A DNA stretch of 64,000 bases from Lutjanus erythropterus. Taxonomy: Eukaryota > Chordata > Actinopteri > Lutjaniformes > Lutjanidae. The DNA lies in assembly GCA_020091685.1 (NCBI GenBank), contig CM034600.1:33539683-33603682 (forward strand), given 5' to 3'. Below the pieces are notes generated by a model. It searched no databases and had not been told where the DNA came from. It was given only the letters and a program-made list of their open reading frames with translations. Below are positions 62,743 through 64,000 of this stretch, piece after piece; within the stretch, counting starts at the first letter, position 1; every line of letters begins with the position of its first letter. A program made the translations under genes and the position numbers.

Positions 62743-62871
62743 GGAGCAGTTCGGATATTTTGAAGGGGAGTTGAATGAAGTACTTACCTGTAGTATTAGT
62801 GAGCTGTAGCAGCAGGAGTACCAGAGCAGGAAGCTAAGCGATGCACTGCTGTGGACAAGGTTAGCAAGTAA
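62743..62871. repeat. Left arm of a TTAAAGGGA-family MITE, broken by hairpin elements
   Basis: It starts TTTAAAGGAGCAGTTCGGAT and GTTGAATGAAGTACTTACCT, as in the left ends at 18.78 and 60.37 kb. It then stops at the hairpin element at 62872. Blocks such as CTAAATATAGCACATACTTA and GGTGGCTAAAATACG reappear near 63227-63287. Confidence 0.55.
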
Positions 62872-62993
62872 GGGATAATGTAAAATGAGCAGGTCATTAT
62901 GACAAAATAAACCCCTTCAGGCTGATTCAAGTCTTGCACCAGCCTGTCAGTGGTTTATTTTGTCATAATAACCTTCTCACTGTACATTATCCC
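62872..62993. repeat. Hairpin element, copy 1
   Basis: GGGATAATGTAAAATGAGCA...ATGACAAAATAAACC pairs with GGTTTATTTTGTCATAATAA...TGTACATTATCCC. Two arms of about 45 nt surround a short loop (CAGGCTGATTCAAGTCTTGC...). A near-identical copy is at 63498-63618. Confidence 0.8.
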
Positions 62994-63158
62994 GCTTATT
63001 GCACAGTTACTTACCAAAAATTTAAAGACAATATTTTTAAGACAAAATATTAAAAGATGCTTTTAGTGATTTACAAATGATTTTATTGCTTGACCATAGT
63101 CTCTGATCAAAACTTTGTCATGGCAACAAACTGTTCATAGCATCATTTTGCTGTACAG

Positions 63159-63355
63159 AAATAACAGACCTTAGAATTTTGCAACTGACCAATCAGAATC
63201 GAGTATTTAATAAAGCCATGTATTAATCTAAATATAGCACATACTTAAAATTGATTTAAAAAAAAAAAAAAAGGTGGCTAAAATACGTTATTACAGAACT
63301 TTGTTAAATGTTTGATTCTGATTGGTCAGTTGCAAAATTCTAAGGTCTGTTATTT
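63159..63355. repeat. Perfect 42-nt inverted repeat
   Basis: 63159-63200 (AAATAACAGACCTTAGAATT...) is the exact reverse complement of 63314-63355 (...AATTCTAAGGTCTGTTATTT). The arms are separated by 113 nt that include an A-run. They are followed on the right by GACCATTGCTGTGAAGAACA-type short repeats. Confidence 0.85.
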
Positions 63356-63497
63356 ATGCTTAGCAGACCATTGCTGTGAAGAACAGACCGTTGCTATGAA
63401 GAACAGACTTTTGCTATAGACACAGTTCTGATCATAGACTCTGGGGGAGCAATAAAATAATTTCTAAATCACTTTTTTTTTGTGTGTCAGTTTATGT

Positions 63498-63618
63498 GGG
63501 ATAATGTACAGTGAGTAGGTTATTATGATGAAATAAACCCTTTCAGGCTGTTTCAAGTACTGAATCATCCAGTTGGGGTTTATTTTGTCATAATAACCTG
63601 CTCACTATACATTATCCC
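63498..63618. repeat. Hairpin element, copy 2
   Basis: Same arms as the copy at 62872-62993: GGGATAATGTACAGTGAGTA...ATGAAATAAACCC with GGGGTTTATTTTGTCATAAT...ACTATACATTATCCC. A third, incomplete copy begins at 63934 (GATAATGTACTTCTGATG) and runs off the right edge. Confidence 0.8.
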
Positions 63619-64000
63619 TTACTTAGCCACCTACAAAAGAATTTTATCAGATCAAGTGTTCATTATATTTAGATTATTACAAGGCTTTATTAAATACTTG
63701 ATTCTGATTATAGCATGCAAAGGTCTGTTATTTCTGTATAATAGACCCATGCTATGAATAACAGACCATTGCTAAGGACGTACTTCTGGTCATAGATTCT
63801 AGAGGAGCAATAAAATCTTTTTTTTAATCCATAAAATCATTTCAATATTAATATTTTGGATCAAATTATTGATTTTTGTAGGTAACCATGTATATTAAGT
63901 GTTAAGTGTTTGTAAGTACCACGTAATAAGCAAGATAATGTACTTCTGATGATTCAAGACCCCTCTGGATCCAAAGGGTTTGGGTTTATTTCACAATAAT
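63619..64000. repeat. Continuation of the hairpin repeat cluster
   Basis: It contains AATACTTGATTCTGATTATA, GGTCTGTTATTTCTGTATAA, ATGAATAACAGACCATTGCT and the start of a third hairpin copy. It continues past the window edge. Confidence 0.6.

Noticed and set aside
1..64000. CRISPR arrays, prokaryotic operons, tRNA or rRNA genes, endogenous viral genes.
   Set aside because: None seen. The short repeats are microsatellites or eukaryotic transposon derivatives, no tRNA cloverleaf with intact A and B boxes was found, and no frame resembles a viral or retroelement protein.

Overview
The window looks like a vertebrate, most probably teleost fish, chromosome segment. The two recognisable genes are split into exons with GT..AG introns and code for vertebrate families (integrin alpha and CSRNP). 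The rest is AT-rich non-coding DNA full of microsatellites and short palindromic DNA elements of types I associate with teleost genomes. No bacterial, phage or viral gene set is visible, and no transposase or reverse transcriptase frame was recognised.

Layout. At the left edge (1092..1300, minus strand) is the first coding exon of an RGD-type integrin alpha subunit (alpha8/alphaV/alpha5 group, closest to alpha8 by eye). The rest of that gene lies beyond the left edge. At the right (about 51.0 to 62.4 kb, minus strand) is a complete CSRNP2-like gene (cysteine/serine-rich nuclear protein, a transcription factor). It has four coding exons joined by perfect splice sites into a 556-residue protein. 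A probable non-coding first exon and a core promoter (ZNF143-like motif, CRE-like motif, TATA-like run) lie near 62.4 kb. Both genes are transcribed right to left.

The roughly 49.7 kb between them (1.3 to 51.0 kb) has no coding sequence I can support. It contains interspersed repeats, several of them long inverted repeats: a nested foldback at 1978-4093, a hAT-type MITE at 7895-8534, a palindrome at 11356-11879, and a TTAA-flanked element at 47428-48560. It also contains a degenerate minisatellite built on GGTTCT/AGAACC (25.7-26.5 kb), a locally duplicated block (33.7-34.7 kb), a repeat pair carrying a 60-nt GAA tract (44.0 kb), and a few low-repeat stretches that could be regulatory. One foldback MITE family recurs at 14.6, 18.8-20.7, 54.5 (inside a csrnp2 intron), 60.4 and 62.7 kb. 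The right edge is a cluster of stacked hairpin elements.

I found no evidence for an undescribed biological system. The most useful leads are the csrnp2 promoter, a possible very long csrnp2 3'UTR reaching to about 46.2 kb, the pairing of an alpha8-like integrin with a CSRNP2-like gene (an ohnolog question), and the foldback and minisatellite structures. Repeat family names are from pattern memory, not a database search.
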